Assembly (NCBI GenBank): GCA_948528155.1
Contig: CAOSZT010000029.1
Location: forward strand, 1-17,793
Origin: an uncultured Clostridia bacterium
GTDB taxonomy: Bacteria > Bacillota > Clostridia > TANB77 > CAG-508
Length of the DNA: 17,793 nucleotides
Direction: 5' to 3'
Position numbers and translations under genes: made by a program. The notes under the pieces were generated by a model. The model was given only the letters and a program-made list of their open reading frames with translations, did no database searches and was not told the origin of the DNA. This document shows positions 1 to 6,568 of the stretch, in pieces; the first letter of the stretch is position 1; each line of letters opens with the position of its first letter.

Positions 1-81
1 ACTAAATATTAATATAAAAATAAAATGTAGAAAGGAGCGTATGGTTTATTTAAGTTATTAAATATATCATACAAGGAAAAA
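1..81 (+). promoter_or_regulatory. era leader with SD, hairpin and second weak SD
   Basis: This is non-coding sequence before era. A strong SD (AAAGGAG, 31–37) lies 44 nt from the era ATG. Between them, 39–72 can fold into a long hairpin: outer arm GTATGG pairs with ATCATAC (one G·T), inner arm ATTTAA pairs with TTAAAT, with a GTTA loop and one internal mismatch. A weaker SD (AAGG, 73–76) lies 5 nt from the ATG. If the hairpin forms, the strong SD sits about 10 nt from the start. No convincing -35/-10 pair is visible, so era is probably transcribed from upstream of the window. Confidence 0.45.
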
Positions 82-990
82 ATGGAAAAAGAATTCAAAT
101 CAGGATTTGTAACAATAATAGGAAGAACAAATGTAGGAAAATCAACACTAATAAATTTATTAGTAGGAGAAAAAGTAGCAGCAATAGCGAATAAAGTTCA
201 AACAACGAGAACAGCAATAAGAGGAATAGTAAACAGAGAAAATTCGCAAATAATAATTACAGACACGCCAGGAATACATAAACCAAAACACAAAATAAAT
301 GAAACAATGATAGAAACATCATTTTTAACAATACCAGACTCAGATATCATACTATTTTTAATAGAAGCCACTAGTGAAAACATAGGAAAAGGCGATAGAA
401 TAATAATAGAAAAACTAAAAGAAGCTAAAAGAAAAACAATATTAATAATCAATAAAATTGATTTAATAAAAAGAGAAAAACTATTAAATTTAATAGACAT
501 ATATAGAAAAGAATACAATTTTGAAACAGTAATACCAATAACAGCATATCAAGAAAAATATAAAAATATTATATTAGACGAGATAGAAAAGAACTTAAAA
601 ACAGGACCTGCATATTATGATATAGAGGAATATACAGATCAAACATTAAGGCAATTAGCAGAAGAAACAATAAGAGAGAAAGCCTTAAAATTATTACAAG
701 ATGAAGTCCCACATGGAATATATATAGAAGTTGAAAAAATGAATTTACGAAAAAATAAACAAAAAGAAGAAATTTATGATATAGAAGCAACAATATATTG
801 TTTAAAAGCTTCTCATAAAGGAATAATAATAGGAAAAAACGGTGAAATGTTAAAAAAAATAGGAAGAAGTGCTAGAATAGAAATGGAGAAAAATTTTGGA
901 TTAAAAATAAATTTAAAAACATGGGTAAAAGTAAAACAAGATTGGATAGACAATGAAAATATTGTAAATAAATTTAAACTAAAATATTGA
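82..990 (+). CDS. era: GTPase Era, 30S ribosome assembly
   Basis: Era is an essential GTPase that binds 16S rRNA near its 3' end during maturation of the small ribosomal subunit. The 302-residue length is normal for the family. The GTPase domain shows the P-loop GRTNVGKS (14–21), switch residues QTTRT (40–44), the G3 motif DTPG (61–64) and the G4 motif NKID (124–127). The C-terminal KH RNA-binding domain carries its GKNG loop at 251–254, followed by the usual WVKVKQDW ending. The start at 82 gives the standard short lead before the P-loop. The gene is followed by yqzL and recO, the usual Firmicutes order, so co-transcription is likely. All key motifs are intact. Confidence 0.97.
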   Translation: MEKEFKSGFVTIIGRTNVGKSTLINLLVGEKVAAIANKVQTTRTAIRGIVNRENSQIIITDTPGIHKPKHKINETMIETSFLTIPDSDIILFLIEATSENIGKGDRIIIEKLKEAKRKTILIINKIDLIKREKLLNLIDIYRKEYNFETVIPITAYQEKYKNIILDEIEKNLKTGPAYYDIEEYTDQTLRQLAEETIREKALKLLQDEVPHGIYIEVEKMNLRKNKQKEEIYDIEATIYCLKASHKGIIIGKNGEMLKKIGRSARIEMEKNFGLKINLKTWVKVKQDWIDNENIVNKFKLKY

Positions 991-1062
991 TTTTAAGAAT
1001 AAAAATAAAAAAAATGCAAAAGATAAAATAAAGGTAAAACTTTAAGAATGGAGATGAGACAT

Positions 1063-1248
1063 ATGATTAAAGAAATAGCATGGGATACATTTAAAAATAC
1101 AGGAGATATAAATGCTTTTTTAGAATATAAACAAATTCAAAATTTAGAACAAGGAACACAAGAAATACAAGAAATTCAAAAAATTACAAATATGAATGTT
1201 AAAAATATCAATAATATGAGTGTTAATAAATATAATAATTTAAGTTAG
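1063..1248 (+). CDS. YqzL-like small protein between era and recO
   Basis: This protein of about 61 residues occupies the era–recO gap where Bacillus and many Clostridia carry yqzL. The N-terminal half, MIKEIAWDTFKNTGDINAFL, fits the YqzL pattern of a Trp/Phe helix, then TG(D/N)I, then (A/Y)(F/Y)L. The function of YqzL is unknown. I start it at 1063 because GGAG (1050–1053) lies 9 nt upstream; an in-frame ATG at 1048 has no well-placed SD and would only add MEMRH. The C-terminal third is Asn/Met-rich, with repeated N-M-N-V / N-N-M-S-V units, and looks like a low-complexity extension. Its end lies 37 nt from recO. Confidence 0.75.
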   Translation: MIKEIAWDTFKNTGDINAFLEYKQIQNLEQGTQEIQEIQKITNMNVKNINNMSVNKYNNLS

Positions 1249-1285
1249 GGGGAAATGTTAGAAAAAACTAACAGAGATTGTTAAA
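1247..1285 (+). promoter_or_regulatory. recO SD separated from ATG by a hairpin
   Basis: The SD AGGGGG (1247–1252) overlaps the yqzL stop codon and is 33 nt from the recO ATG at 1286. Between them, 1256–1273 forms a six-pair hairpin, TGTTAG / CTAACA, with an A6 loop. Looping it out leaves about 15 nt. A nine-codon ORF starting inside the hairpin (ATG 1255, stop 1282–1284) is only 2 nt from the SD, too close for efficient starting. A nearly identical element precedes the gene at 13202. Confidence 0.5.
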
Positions 1286-2017
1286 ATGTCAAATATAAAA
1301 TTAAATGGAATAGTGATTGCAGAAAACAATATGGGAGATTATGACAAAATGCTTACAATATTAACACCAAACTATGGAAAAATATCTTGTGTTGCCAAAG
1401 GAGCTAGAAGACCGCAAAGTGCTCTTTTGGCAGGAACACAATTATTTTGTTTTGGCGAATATTTAATGTATAAAGGAACAAATACATATCATATAAATTC
1501 ATGTGAGACAATAGAGATTTTTTATAACTTACGAACAGATTTAGACAAGCTTAAATATGCAATACATATTAATAAAATAATTCAAGATGTAACAGATGAA
1601 AATGAGAATTGTTACAGAATTTTACAATTGTTTTTAAATACTTTATATACAATATCTGAAACAGAAAAGGACAAAAATTTTGTACTAAATGTATTTAAAC
1701 TAAGACTTTTATGTATTTTGGGATTTACACCAAGAATTGTTTATTGTACTAATTGTAAGGCGCAAGAAAATTTAAAAAAGTTTAGTATTAAAGATAATGG
1801 TTTTAAATGTGAGGCTTGTGGAAAACAGGACAAGTCTTCTATTGATATAAGTGAAAGTGCAAGAAATGCAATTAAATTTGTTGTTTCAGCACCTCCTAAA
1901 AAGTTGTTTTCATTTTGTTTAAAAGATGAAGGCCTAAGAGAATTTGAATTAATTTGTAAAATTTATTTTAATGAAAAACTAGAAAAAGAGTATAAATTAG
2001 AAGAATTATTTAATTAA
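1286..2017 (+). CDS. recO: DNA repair protein RecO
   Basis: RecO is a recombination mediator that helps load RecA onto SSB-coated single-stranded DNA and anneals complementary strands in the RecFOR pathway. The protein has 243 residues, normal for the family. The N-terminal OB-fold shows the conserved run from GIVIAENNMGDYDKMLTIL to GKISCVAKGARRPQS (about 8–45). The middle is helical. A zinc ribbon is visible as Cys154-x2-Cys157 and Cys175-x2-Cys178. The start is fixed by the family N terminus rather than by a nearby SD: the only good SD is 33 nt upstream behind a hairpin. The gene follows era and yqzL as in other Firmicutes. Confidence 0.95.
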   Translation: MSNIKLNGIVIAENNMGDYDKMLTILTPNYGKISCVAKGARRPQSALLAGTQLFCFGEYLMYKGTNTYHINSCETIEIFYNLRTDLDKLKYAIHINKIIQDVTDENENCYRILQLFLNTLYTISETEKDKNFVLNVFKLRLLCILGFTPRIVYCTNCKAQENLKKFSIKDNGFKCEACGKQDKSSIDISESARNAIKFVVSAPPKKLFSFCLKDEGLREFELICKIYFNEKLEKEYKLEELFN

Positions 2018-2061
2018 TTATCTGAATATTACTAATTTAGAAGAAAAAATATAGTTGAGTA

Positions 2062-2277
2062 GCTGAAACAAATTGATAAATATACTTTTTTAAAGTTTTA
2101 ACGTTCGATTGTAATGAAAATTAGAATTAGTTAGGCTTTCGAATGAGGAATGTTCACGGTACCTGAAGAATGAAGGAGTCTGAGTGAAAGAGGCTCATGA
2201 GAAAGCCTTACTAATTCTTTTTGAATGAAATGAGTAGGTAAAATTCTAAAAAAGTATATTTATCAATTTGTTTCAGC
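2062..2277 (+). ncRNA. raiA-motif structured RNA
   Basis: This stretch lies in the 389-nt recO–hpf gap. Its ends form a very long closing helix: 2062–2092 pairs perfectly with 2247–2277 (31 bp) and continues past one mismatch to 2100 and 2239. A second helix pairs 2124–2140 with 2201–2217 (17 positions, one mismatch), and a smaller stem joins GAGTC near 2176 to GGCTC near 2193. The interior is G-richer than the surroundings. The raiA motif is a known large Firmicutes/Actinobacteria RNA of about this size found upstream of hpf/raiA genes, exactly this position. Assignment is by location, size and architecture; I could not run a covariance model. hpf has its own promoter downstream, so this is probably a separate or processed RNA rather than a riboswitch leader. 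No dedicated promoter for it is evident, so it may be made from the era–recO transcript. Confidence 0.8.
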
Positions 2278-2338
2278 GGTTGATTTATTTGCAAACCATT
2301 ATATAGTAACGAGATAGCATAAATTTTTAGAAAAACAC

Positions 2339-2367
2339 TTGCAAAAAAATGTTATAAAATATATAAT
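2339..2367 (+). promoter_or_regulatory. sigma-A promoter of hpf
   Basis: TTGCAA (2339–2344), a 17-nt spacer and TATAAT (2362–2367) form a near-consensus promoter 39 nt before the hpf ATG. It lies downstream of the folded RNA, so hpf can be transcribed without it. Confidence 0.75.
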
Positions 2368-2406
2368 TTAGTTAAGCAAAAGTAAAAAAAGAAGGGAGAG
2401 ATTTTT

Positions 2407-2934
2407 ATGAAAATAAAAATTATAGGAAAAGAACTAAAGATAACAGAAGCGATAAATGATTATGTCGAAAAAAAATTAGACAGAATTGACAAATATTTTG
2501 AAGAGGCTGAAGCAGATGTTACCTTAAAAACAGAAAGAAATGAACAAACAGCAGAAATTTGTGTTATAGCAAATGGTGAAAAATACAGAGCTGTTACAGA
2601 AGATAAAGATTTATATGCTTCTATTGATAAAGATATAGATATATTAGAAGGTCAAATTAGAAAAGCAAAAACAAAAAAAGAAAAAATGATGAAAGAGGCA
2701 AGTATTAGAACAATGGAAGTACAAAAAGATAAAATTGCAGAAATCTCTAATGAAATAATAAAAACATCATATTATGAAATAAAACCAATAACACCAGAAG
2801 ATGCAGTTTTAGAATTACAAGCTCGTCCTACACATAACTTTTTAGCTTTTATAAATGTAGAAACTGGAAAAGTAAATGTTATACATAAATTAAAAGATGG
2901 TAAAAATTATGGTTTAGTTGAGCCAGAAGCATAG
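2407..2934 (+). CDS. hpf: Long-form ribosome hibernation promoting factor (HPF/RaiA)
   Basis: HPF binds the decoding region of the 30S subunit and, in the long form, dimerises 70S ribosomes into inactive 100S particles in stationary phase or during stress. The protein is 175 residues. The N-terminal S30AE domain (about 1–95) begins with the family pattern IIGKELKITEAINDYVEKKL. After a Lys/Glu-rich linker, the C-terminal dimerisation domain (about 118–175) shows YYEIKPITPEDAVLELQ, then HNFLAFINVETGKVNVIHK and the terminal YGLVEP. The SD GGGAGAG is at normal spacing. It has its own promoter and follows a raiA-motif RNA, a pairing known in Firmicutes. A small membrane protein gene follows after 21 nt. 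Confidence 0.95.
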   Translation: MKIKIIGKELKITEAINDYVEKKLDRIDKYFEEAEADVTLKTERNEQTAEICVIANGEKYRAVTEDKDLYASIDKDIDILEGQIRKAKTKKEKMMKEASIRTMEVQKDKIAEISNEIIKTSYYEIKPITPEDAVLELQARPTHNFLAFINVETGKVNVIHKLKDGKNYGLVEPEA

Positions 2935-2955
2935 TCATAAAAAGGTGATTAAATA

Positions 2956-3174
2956 ATGAAAATTAAATTAAAATTAAAAGAACAAAATGGGTCAATTACT
3001 TTATTTGTTCTTTTAAGCATAATGTTTTTTGTAATTGTATTAGCTGGATTATATGTTAATTCTAGTTATAAAATTCAAAAACAACAACAAGATATTGAAA
3101 AAATACAAAAAAGTTATAATTCTGATAATATAAATGACATATATAATAAAACTTATGAAAAATATGGAAATTAG
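2956..3174 (+). CDS. Small one-pass membrane protein with ITLF motif (TadE-like N terminus)
   Basis: I do not recognise a named family. The 72-residue protein has a basic start (MKIKLKLKEQ), then NGSITLFVLLSIMFFVIVLAGLY (11–33) as one membrane segment, and a polar helical tail rich in Lys and Gln with possible coiled-coil character. The G-(S/A)-ITLF lead into the membrane helix resembles the N terminus of TadE-type minor pilins and similar short proteins of Clostridia; that is a resemblance from memory, not a search. It sits 21 nt after hpf with its own SD (AAAGGTG), so it is probably co-transcribed with hpf. A strong hairpin follows. It may belong functionally with the Tad-like locus 1.6 kb away. 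Confidence 0.6.
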   Translation: MKIKLKLKEQNGSITLFVLLSIMFFVIVLAGLYVNSSYKIQKQQQDIEKIQKSYNSDNINDIYNKTYEKYGN

Positions 3175-3203
3175 TTTTATAATATAATTATTTAGTAAAA
3201 ATA

Positions 3204-3230
3204 AAAGGCAGGAAATCATATCCTGCCTTT
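3204..3230 (+). terminator. Hairpin terminator after the hpf unit
   Basis: AAAGGCAGGA (3204–3213) and TCCTGCCTTT (3221–3230) form a perfect 10-bp stem with a 7-nt loop, 29 nt after the stop of the small membrane protein. On the plus strand only the stem's own TTT supplies uridines. On the minus strand it is followed by TATTTTTA, so it may also act as a backstop terminator for the convergent SASP gene. A second hairpin (3233–3244 with 3256–3267, one G·T) follows directly. Confidence 0.65.
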
Positions 3231-3361
3231 GTGTATGTAAATAGCAATTAAATTACTATTTGCATACTGTAATTGCAAAAAGTAAATTTTAACAATCACA
3301 GCAAAAACAAAATATAACTTTCTACCTTCAATCATTGAGAACTAAATTCTATTAGTATATC

Positions 3362-3411
3362 AAAAAATGATTACAACATTTTGTAACTGTTTAGTAATTA
3401 AGACTTACTAA
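3362..3411 (-). terminator. Tandem hairpins and U-tract after the SASP gene
   Basis: Read on the minus strand, the SASP stop is followed by a 7-bp stem (3411–3405 with 3397–3391), then a 6-bp stem with a 4-nt loop (3386–3381 with 3376–3371), and then a run of six T (3367–3362). This fits an AT-rich intrinsic terminator, although both stems are weak. Confidence 0.45.
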
Positions 3412-3419
3412 TAATCAGA

Positions 3420-3617
3420 TTATTTCATATTGTTTTCAACTTGTTGGATCATTTTTTTAACCATATTACCACCTATTCTACCAGCATCTCTAGCAGATAT
3501 ATCACCGTTGTATCCATCTTTTAAGTTAACACCAACTTCACTAGCTACTTCATATTTGAATTTATCTAATGCTGTCATAGCTTCTGGAACTAATTTTTTG
3601 TTTGAATTGTTTGCCAT
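3420..3617 (-). CDS. Alpha/beta-type small acid-soluble spore protein
   Basis: SASPs coat forespore DNA, shift it towards an A-like form, protect it from UV and heat damage, and are degraded to amino acids at germination. The 65-residue protein shows the hallmark LDKFKYEVASEVGV (17–30), which contains the germination-protease site after KYE (21–23), then GYNGDISARDAG and GGNMVKKMI, the second conserved DNA-binding block. I start it at 3617 because AGGAGGTG lies 6 nt upstream; the longer in-frame start at 3635 would put that SD inside the coding region. The presence of this gene implies an endospore former. No clear sigma-G promoter could be picked out in the AT-rich upstream region. Confidence 0.95.
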   Translation of the reverse strand: MANNSNKKLVPEAMTALDKFKYEVASEVGVNLKDGYNGDISARDAGRIGGNMVKKMIQQVENNMK

Positions 3618-3828
3618 TTTATTCACCTCCTGCAAATATTCATTTCAGAAAAAAACATAATTGCTTTTTCTAATACTATCATTTGCAAATTTTGAAATAA
3701 TAAACAGGAAATTTTTACAAATTTTCAATTTATATTATTTTAAAACAATAGTTTGTAAATAATATAACTATAAATAACTATATATAGTTTGTCATTTATT
3801 TGAAATTAATATACATGTAAAAAGATAT
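3618..3828. other. AT-rich divergent intergenic region
   Basis: This spacer lies between the SASP start and the promoter of the ligase remnant. It holds the SASP SD and, presumably, a forespore promoter that I cannot define with confidence. It contains short AT palindromes such as ACTATATATAGT near 3777–3788, but no gene. Confidence 0.4.
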
Positions 3829-3857
3829 TTGACTTATTAAAATGATTAATATAAAAT
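3829..3857 (+). promoter_or_regulatory. sigma-A promoter of the ligase remnant
   Basis: TTGACT (3829–3834), a 17-nt spacer and TAAAAT (3852–3857) match the sigma-A consensus closely. It is 48 nt upstream of the ATG at 3906, so the broken gene may still be transcribed. Confidence 0.65.
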
Positions 3858-3905
3858 ATTAAAAAACAAAAAATAGATAAAAAAAATGTAAGTGAGGAAA
3901 AACAA

Positions 3906-4530
3906 ATGGAGAAAAAGAAAATAGGGATAATATTTGGAGGATGTAGTCCAGAATATGATGTATCATTAGAATCAGCATATAGTGTATTAAGTAATATTAA
4001 TAAAGAAAAATATGATTTAATTTTAATTGGAATTACAAAAGAAGGAGATTGGTTTAAATATGAAGGAGACCTTGAAAACATAAAAAATAATACAAAAAGC
4101 AATAAATGAGGCTTTTAATTATGATACAGAAATTATTATAGAAGAAAATGTTGATGGTATAGAAATTGGTTGTGCAATTTTAGGAAATGATGAGTTGACC
4201 GTTGGTGAATTGGACGAAATAGAGTTAAGTAAAGGCTTTTTTAATTATACAGAAAAATACACATTAAAAACATCTAAAATTCATGTGCCAGCTAGATTTG
4301 ACAAAGAAATTATAAAAAAGGCAAAAGAAACTGCTAAAAAAATATATAAAATTTTAAAATGTAAAGATCTTGCAAGAGTAGATATGTTTTTAACTAAAAA
4401 TGGAGACATTTATTTTAATGAAATTAATACAATTCCAGGTTTTACTTCACATAGTAGATATCCTAACATGATGAAAGAAATAGGAATTAATTTTAATGAA
4501 TTATTAGATAGATTAATCAGTTTAGTATAA
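3906..4530 (+). pseudogene. D-Ala–D-Ala ligase (VanG-like) pseudogene with internal deletion
   Basis: An intact enzyme would be an ATP-grasp ligase of about 350 residues joining D-Ala to D-Ala, or to D-Ser in VanG types, for peptidoglycan. The first frame (3906–4109) keeps only the N-terminal domain: KIGIIFGGCSPEYDVSLESA and YDLILIGITKEGDW. The C-terminal part lies in another frame, open from 4084 to 4530, with AINEAFNYDTEIIIEE, IGCAILGNDELTVGELDEIE, YTLKTSKIHVPAR and the metal-binding region FNEINTIPGFTSHSRYP. About 130–150 residues of the central ATP-binding region are missing, and the two parts are out of frame, so one event (deletion) explains both. The N-terminal wording recalls VanG-type ligases, but the residues deciding the second substrate cannot be judged. 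A sequence-assembly error is a less likely alternative. Confidence 0.85.
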
Positions 4531-4621
4531 TAAATTTAAAATATTCATTATTAAAATATAAAAGTATTAAAATGTATAGAACTATGATGAAATTTATTAA
4601 TAGACTTTAATAAAATTATAA

Positions 4622-4643
4622 TATTGTAAAAAATATTACAATA
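4622..4643. promoter_or_regulatory. Dyad element upstream of the Tad-like operon promoter
   Basis: TATTGTAA (4622–4629) and TTACAATA (4636–4643) form a perfect 8-bp inverted repeat around AAAATA, with three further pairs beyond one mismatch. It lies 44 nt upstream of the -35 box. It could be a regulator-binding site or a weak transcript end for the ligase remnant; it lacks the GC content and U-tract of a typical terminator. Confidence 0.3.
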
Positions 4644-4686
4644 ATATTACAGACATATTAACTTTTAATTACAAAGGCTTATTTTG

Positions 4687-4715
4687 TTGATTTAGAATGT
4701 AATTTGATGTAAAAT
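4687..4715 (+). promoter_or_regulatory. sigma-A promoter of the Tad-like locus
   Basis: TTGATT (4687–4692), a 17-nt spacer and TAAAAT (4710–4715), with TG directly before the -10 box, lie 36 nt upstream of the first gene of the locus. This is the best candidate for the main operon promoter. Confidence 0.65.
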
Positions 4716-4751
4716 GTAATAGAGAATATAAAAAACAAGGAGGAATTTGTA

Positions 4752-5837
4752 ATGGCAACAAATCCAATGCAAAGAAAAGCAAAAGTTTCATTTTTATTAG
4801 GAATGTTAATTATGTTATTAATAACAGGAGCAGTAATAGCATTATTACTTTTTCAATTAAAAAATTATAGAGATAAAGAAGCAGAAGAACAACGAAATAA
4901 AGCAAATGTATATGTATTAAGTGAAAATGTAAAATCAGGTCAAATAATAACAAGAAATATGTTTGTTCAAAAAGAAGTAAACAAAAATTTAATTCCAGGA
5001 AATGCAGTAGGAGATATATCTATTTTAGATAGTTATGCTTTAGCAGATAAAGATGGAAATGAAATAACAACTGAATATAAAAATAATCAACCAACATTAT
5101 ATATAACAAAAAATAATAAAAAATATGAATTAAAAGAAACTGAAAATTATAGTTATTATATAGAAGTAAATGGAGAAAAACAAGATATTAATTTAATAGA
5201 AGCAGCAATTGTAGCAAAAGTAAATATGGACAAAAATACTGTTATAACATTAGATATGATTACTAAGTCAAATGAGCAAACAACAAATGATGTAAGAAAA
5301 CAAGAATATAATATGTTAGTATTGCCATCACAATTACAAACTGGAGAATATGTAGATATAAGACTAGCATTACCATCAGGAGAAGATTATATAGTTATTT
5401 CTAAAAAACAAGTAGAAATTCCACAAATTGGAGGAATTGATTCAGAAGATACTATTTGGATAAAATTAGCAGAAGAAGAGATAATAACTATGAATAATGC
5501 AATGGTTGATGCATATAGAATATTAGGATCAAAATTATATGTAACAACATATACAGAAGCTGGAATACAAGAAGCAGCAGAACCAACATATGTACCAACT
5601 AGTGATGTTATGCAATTAATTGAAAAAAATCCTAATGTTGTAGAAGAAGCAAGAAATGGTTTAGTAAGAAGATATCTTGATACTTATGAAAGAGTAAGAA
5701 ATTCAAATATAAATAATTCAATTAATAATAATGGTACAGAAGGAGAAGAAAACGTAAAAACAAAAGTAGAAGAAAGTTCAGCAAATTCTAAAGAACAAAG
5801 AAAACAATACTTACAATCTTTAGGAGGAGATTATTAA
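4752..5837 (+). CDS. CpaB/RcpC-like SAF-domain pilus assembly protein
   Basis: CpaB/RcpC proteins are membrane-anchored assembly factors of Tad pili. This 361-residue protein has a membrane helix at 13–35, then the SAF-type segment VYVLSENVKSGQIITRNMF (53–71). The second half of the SAF pattern, AAIVAKVNMDKNTVITLDMI, comes only at 151–170, so about 55 residues (92–147) appear inserted. The CpaB core follows: MLVLPSQLQTGEYVDIRLAL (188–207, replacing the usual PGDxVDV) and a strand resembling the 'vl.nvrVl' block. The last 60 residues are polar, Asn/Glu/Lys-rich and probably disordered. The SD AAGGAGGAA is at normal spacing. It heads the locus, 37 nt before the first MinD-like gene. Assignment rests on the SAF pattern plus the neighbours. 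Confidence 0.72.
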   Translation: MATNPMQRKAKVSFLLGMLIMLLITGAVIALLLFQLKNYRDKEAEEQRNKANVYVLSENVKSGQIITRNMFVQKEVNKNLIPGNAVGDISILDSYALADKDGNEITTEYKNNQPTLYITKNNKKYELKETENYSYYIEVNGEKQDINLIEAAIVAKVNMDKNTVITLDMITKSNEQTTNDVRKQEYNMLVLPSQLQTGEYVDIRLALPSGEDYIVISKKQVEIPQIGGIDSEDTIWIKLAEEEIITMNNAMVDAYRILGSKLYVTTYTEAGIQEAAEPTYVPTSDVMQLIEKNPNVVEEARNGLVRRYLDTYERVRNSNINNSINNNGTEGEENVKTKVEESSANSKEQRKQYLQSLGGDY

Positions 5838-5874
5838 TATATATTAATATAAATGAAAAGGAGAGTTATATATT

Positions 5875-6567
5875 ATGAAGAAAATAGGATTTATAGGAGC
5901 ATATGATAAAACAGATATGTTATTATATATAGCTAAAATATTAACAACAATGAAAAACAAAGTATTACTTGTAGATTCAACAATAAATCAAAAAGCCAGA
6001 TATGTAGTACCAGCTATAAATCCTACTATGTCATATATAACATCTTTTGAAGATATTGATGTAGCAGTAGGATTTAATAGTGTAGATGATATTAAAAATT
6101 ATATAGGAATAACAGAAGAATTACCATATGATATAATGTTAATGGATATTGATACACCTGAAAGAGTAAATAATTTTCATCTTGATATGGCTGATAAAAG
6201 TTATTTTGTAACATCATTTGATATATTTTCATTAAGAAGAGGAGTAGAGATATTAAGAGCAGTACAAGTCCCAATAAATTTAAAGAAAATTTTATTTGCT
6301 AAAGAGATTTTAAAGGAGGAAGATGATTATCTAAATCTTCTTGCTTTAGGCTGTAAAGTAATGTGGGAAGAAGAAAGGATTTATTTCCCATTTGAAAATG
6401 GAGACTTAAGTGTTATAGCTGAAAATCAAAGAGTACAAAAAATTAAATTTAAAAAATTGAGTGTGCAATACAAAGATAGTTTAAGTTTTATAACACAAGA
6501 AATATTAGATCACGACAATGATTCAAGTGTAAGAAAAGCAATGAAAATAATAGAAAGAGGAGTGTAA
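5875..6567 (+). CDS. MinD/CpaE-like protein without a P-loop (TadZ-type)
   Basis: TadZ/CpaE proteins are MinD-family factors that place the Tad machine at the membrane or pole. This 230-residue protein keeps the fold's landmarks: an N-terminal strand KKIGFIGA, KVLLVDST (about 29–36) and YDIMLMDIDTP (Walker B-like). The P-loop position reads GAYDKTDMLLYIAKIL, without the GKT/GKS needed to bind phosphate, so it is probably unable to hydrolyse ATP. Degenerate P-loops are known in TadZ proteins. It is followed after 1 nt by a second, better-preserved MinD-like gene, which suggests the two products act together, perhaps as a heterodimer with one active partner. Pilus localisation is inferred from context. 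Confidence 0.65.
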   Translation: MKKIGFIGAYDKTDMLLYIAKILTTMKNKVLLVDSTINQKARYVVPAINPTMSYITSFEDIDVAVGFNSVDDIKNYIGITEELPYDIMLMDIDTPERVNNFHLDMADKSYFVTSFDIFSLRRGVEILRAVQVPINLKKILFAKEILKEEDDYLNLLALGCKVMWEEERIYFPFENGDLSVIAENQRVQKIKFKKLSVQYKDSLSFITQEILDHDNDSSVRKAMKIIERGV

Positions 6568-6568
6568 T

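Noticed and set aside
41..61. Six-codon ORF (MVYLSY) after an AAAGGAG
   Set aside because: Its ATG is only 3 nt from the SD and lies inside the stem of a hairpin; more probably the SD serves era.
1255..1284. Nine-codon ORF (MLEKTNRDC) ending 1 nt before recO
   Set aside because: Only 2 nt separate SD and ATG, and the ORF is the hairpin itself. Translational coupling remains possible, but I do not call it a gene.
2062..2277. Inverted-repeat mobile element (MITE)
   Set aside because: No target duplication is seen at the ends (GAGTA left, GGTTG right), there is a nested internal helix, and the location before hpf fits raiA RNA better.
3430..3660. Plus-strand ORF opposite the SASP gene
   Set aside because: It is an antisense shadow of a clear SASP; no SD and no recognisable protein.
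4195..4530. Separate 111-residue protein starting with TTG
   Set aside because: The frame is open back to 4084 and encodes upstream ligase residues, so it is the C-terminal part of the broken ligase, not its own gene.
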